This document shows positions 62,227 through 64,000 of a stretch of DNA of 64,000 nucleotides, piece after piece; the stretch's first letter is position 1, and every line of letters begins with the position of its first letter. Source of the DNA: Spirochaetaceae bacterium. GTDB taxonomy: Bacteria; Spirochaetota; Spirochaetia; Treponematales; Treponemataceae. Where the stretch lies: NCBI GenBank assembly GCA_017416145.1, contig JAFQDD010000008.1, forward strand, positions 1 through 64,000, given 5' to 3'. The position numbers and the translations under genes were made by a program. Under the pieces are notes generated by a model that saw nothing but the letters and a program-made list of their open reading frames with translations, searched no databases and was not told the DNA's origin.

Positions 62227-64000
62227 TTGAAATCTAGAAAAAATCTTTTTTCCTTTGTTTTGATTTTATTTATCACACTTTTTACATTTAACTGTACCGA
62301 TTGGTATAAAATTGATATGACCACCGATTTGGATTTTAAAATTCAGATTCCAAAAACTCGCACTGCTCAAAATGAAACAGAACCTCTAAAATTGGTTGTA
62401 AAATTAGCAGATAAAAATGAAAATACTAGTTTAGAACAAACCTTATATTCCACTTCGGAAAAGATAGAAAAGATTACTTTTAGAGAAATAAAAATCGGCT
62501 CTGAAGTAAAAATTTCAGCAAATATTTATGACTCTGGAATCCTTTTGTATACTGGAGAAACAGAATATAAAAAAGTTGAACCAACTAACAATGTTTTTTC
62601 GCTTACTTTGGAAAAAGTGAATACAGAAGATATAATTGATGCGAAAGTACCTGAAATAATAATCCAACCAGAAAATAAAACAAAAAATACGTCAGAAGAA
62701 ACTCAAGAACCATTTGAACATACGTTACACATCTCTGCACAATCTAATGATGGAGGAATTATTTCATTCCAATGGCAGACAAAAAAAGATAATGGCGAAT
62801 GGGAAAATATTAATGAAACAAATTCTGCACAAGCTGAAAATCTATACTCTAGTATTCTTTCTGTAACTATTCCTCTCAATACAGTAAAATATTATCGTTG
62901 TATCGTTACTAACACAAATGAGAATGTTAATGGTAAAAAAACTGCAAGTATCCATTCCAATGAAGTTTCAGTTTCTTATTTAAAAGGGGAACTTACAGAA
63001 ATAACAGCAACTTACAATTCTACAGGTTATGAAGTTTTTGGAAATGAATTCTACGATGCAGAAAAAAAAGAATATGATTATTCAAATATCGAGATTGAGG
63101 AAACATATTCTTTTTCAAATGGCGACACAAAAACATACAACACTCAATATTCAAGCGATAATTACTCAATCCAAAAATCTACCGAAGTTGAAAATGCAAT
63201 CGGATATGTGCCTTATACTGTAACTTATAATGGTGGAACAACTTCCGGAGTCTCAATTTCTAACACAATGTATGTGCCTGTGAAGTATAAACTTTCAGCT
63301 GATTCTCTTTCAATTTCTGGCACACCAAATGAAACTGCAACTTGGGGAACAGAAAGTAATCCGGAAAAAGTTGCTCAACACACAGGTTCTTCAACTTTAA
63401 CAGCAAAATATTCTTCAAACATAAGTTTATATTCTAAAGATTCTTCAGAGGTAGCAGACTTTAATATTCTTGATAATTGTTCAATTTCTTGGTCAACGGG
63501 AACTAAAAATGCCGATAACTCAGTTACTGTTGACAATTCTATCGCAGGAAATTTCACCTATACAGCCACTTTAACTTCAAATTCAGAATGGATTGTAGGA
63601 GAAGAAATCTCAGCAAAATATTACATTACAGTTTGTCCTTGGGAAATTGCAATCAAAGACAGCGAAGGAAAAACTGATTTAACTGAAAGTAAAGACAAAC
63701 TTGATGGAAAGACAGAATACACACTTTTTGCTACAAATGAAGCTGAATCTCCAAGTGATGAAATTACTTGGATAAGTACTAATAGTGCTTTTTCAATTAA
63801 TGCAGGAACATTATCAACTCCAGAAGCAACAACCGAAACTCAAACTGCCACAATCACAGCAAAAGTTGGAGAAAAATCTATTAAATCGATAGAAGTTTCT
63901 GTACAGGGCAGTAGTGTAGATGATGGAACAATAAAATCTGTCAGTGATTTATCTGAATATTTTGATTCTGATAATGAATATTACGCACTTACCAATGGCA
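62227..64000 (+). CDS. Large Ig-like surface lipoprotein (3' end beyond window)
   Basis: Open frame of at least 591 codons with no stop before the right edge, so the gene is partial. It starts at TTG 62227, the only start after an in-frame TAG at 62215, with AGGAG 6 bp upstream. The signal SFVLILFITLFTFNC ends in Cys23, a relaxed spirochaete lipobox. The rest is Ser/Thr/Asn/Glu-rich beta protein: a region with SFQWQTKKDNGEWENI and YYRCIVTNTNENVNG looks Ig-like, and ITWISTNSAFSINAGTLSTP with ATITAKVGEKSIKSIEVSV looks like a BIg2-type domain. Probably a surface or adhesive lipoprotein; no specific function is claimed. Confidence 0.72.
   Translation, partial: MKSRKNLFSFVLILFITLFTFNCTDWYKIDMTTDLDFKIQIPKTRTAQNETEPLKLVVKLADKNENTSLEQTLYSTSEKIEKITFREIKIGSEVKISANIYDSGILLYTGETEYKKVEPTNNVFSLTLEKVNTEDIIDAKVPEIIIQPENKTKNTSEETQEPFEHTLHISAQSNDGGIISFQWQTKKDNGEWENINETNSAQAENLYSSILSVTIPLNTVKYYRCIVTNTNENVNGKKTASIHSNEVSVSYLKGELTEITATYNSTGYEVFGNEFYDAEKKEYDYSNIEIEETYSFSNGDTKTYNTQYSSDNYSIQKSTEVENAIGYVPYTVTYNGGTTSGVSISNTMYVPVKYKLSADSLSISGTPNETATWGTESNPEKVAQHTGSSTLTAKYSSNISLYSKDSSEVADFNILDNCSISWSTGTKNADNSVTVDNSIAGNFTYTATLTSNSEWIVGEEISAKYYITVCPWEIAIKDSEGKTDLTESKDKLDGKTEYTLFATNEAESPSDEITWISTNSAFSINAGTLSTPEATTETQTATITAKVGEKSIKSIEVSVQGSSVDDGTIKSVSDLSEYFDSDNEYYALTNG

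Overview
The window is AT-rich chromosomal DNA, probably from a spirochaete of the genus Treponema (a gut or rumen type would fit). The evidence is two adjacent FlaA-type flagellar sheath protein genes beside a class II aldolase gene, a flgN-flgK-flgL-fliW-csrA block, relaxed spirochaete-type lipoboxes, and the chain mraZ-rsmH-ftsL-murF-ftsW-ftsQ-ftsA-ftsZ followed by dprA-topA-xerC-hslV-hslU. I saw no tRNA, rRNA or CRISPR array.

Layout. 1-290: one copy of a structured dispersed repeat. 291-16,600 (minus strand): a nearly unbroken run, in transcription order mraZ, rsmH, ftsL, murF, ftsW, ftsQ, ftsA, ftsZ, xerD-like, TPR lipoprotein, dprA, topA, xerC, hslV, hslU, purN. Many genes overlap or nearly touch. 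It is headed by a strong promoter and four TGG boxes spaced 10 bp apart, which look like the MraZ operator. 16,750-17,466: a divergent PD-(D/E)xK-like protein of unknown role. 17,526-20,226: two flaA genes with a perfect sigma-70 promoter, divergent from fba. 20,524-27,997: a membrane protein, flgB-flgC-fliE, the second repeat copy (with tandem units), then flgN-flgK-flgL-fliW-csrA and a small conserved-looking protein. 27,987-36,777: a GT2 glycosyltransferase, miaA, an RlmI-like methyltransferase, a propeller-sensor adenylate cyclase, dapB and lysC. 36,902-42,327: sbcC and sbcD (split by the third repeat copy) and ispH.

The most unusual region is 42,392-52,644. Five minus-strand genes encode two lipoproteins, a periplasmic FlgO-like/DUF4384-type protein, a membrane protein whose cytoplasmic N-terminus looks like a complete ARMT1/DUF89 metal-dependent phosphatase, and a secreted 15-repeat WD40 protein ending in a caspase-like (C14) protease with an intact His/Cys dyad. 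A divergent XRE regulator and a palindrome in the shared promoter region suggest dedicated control. I propose this as an uncharacterised envelope-spanning system; its function is not known.

Downstream, an Rpn-type nuclease gene lies between two 49-bp direct repeats, one of which is the 3' end of a cysteine desulfurase gene, suggesting insertion or duplication. Then come aroB, an operon of a UgtP/MurG-like glycosyltransferase, a TetR regulator and a GPH-type sugar symporter behind a striking palindromic operator array, a chemotaxis receptor, and a large Ig-like lipoprotein gene that runs off the right edge.
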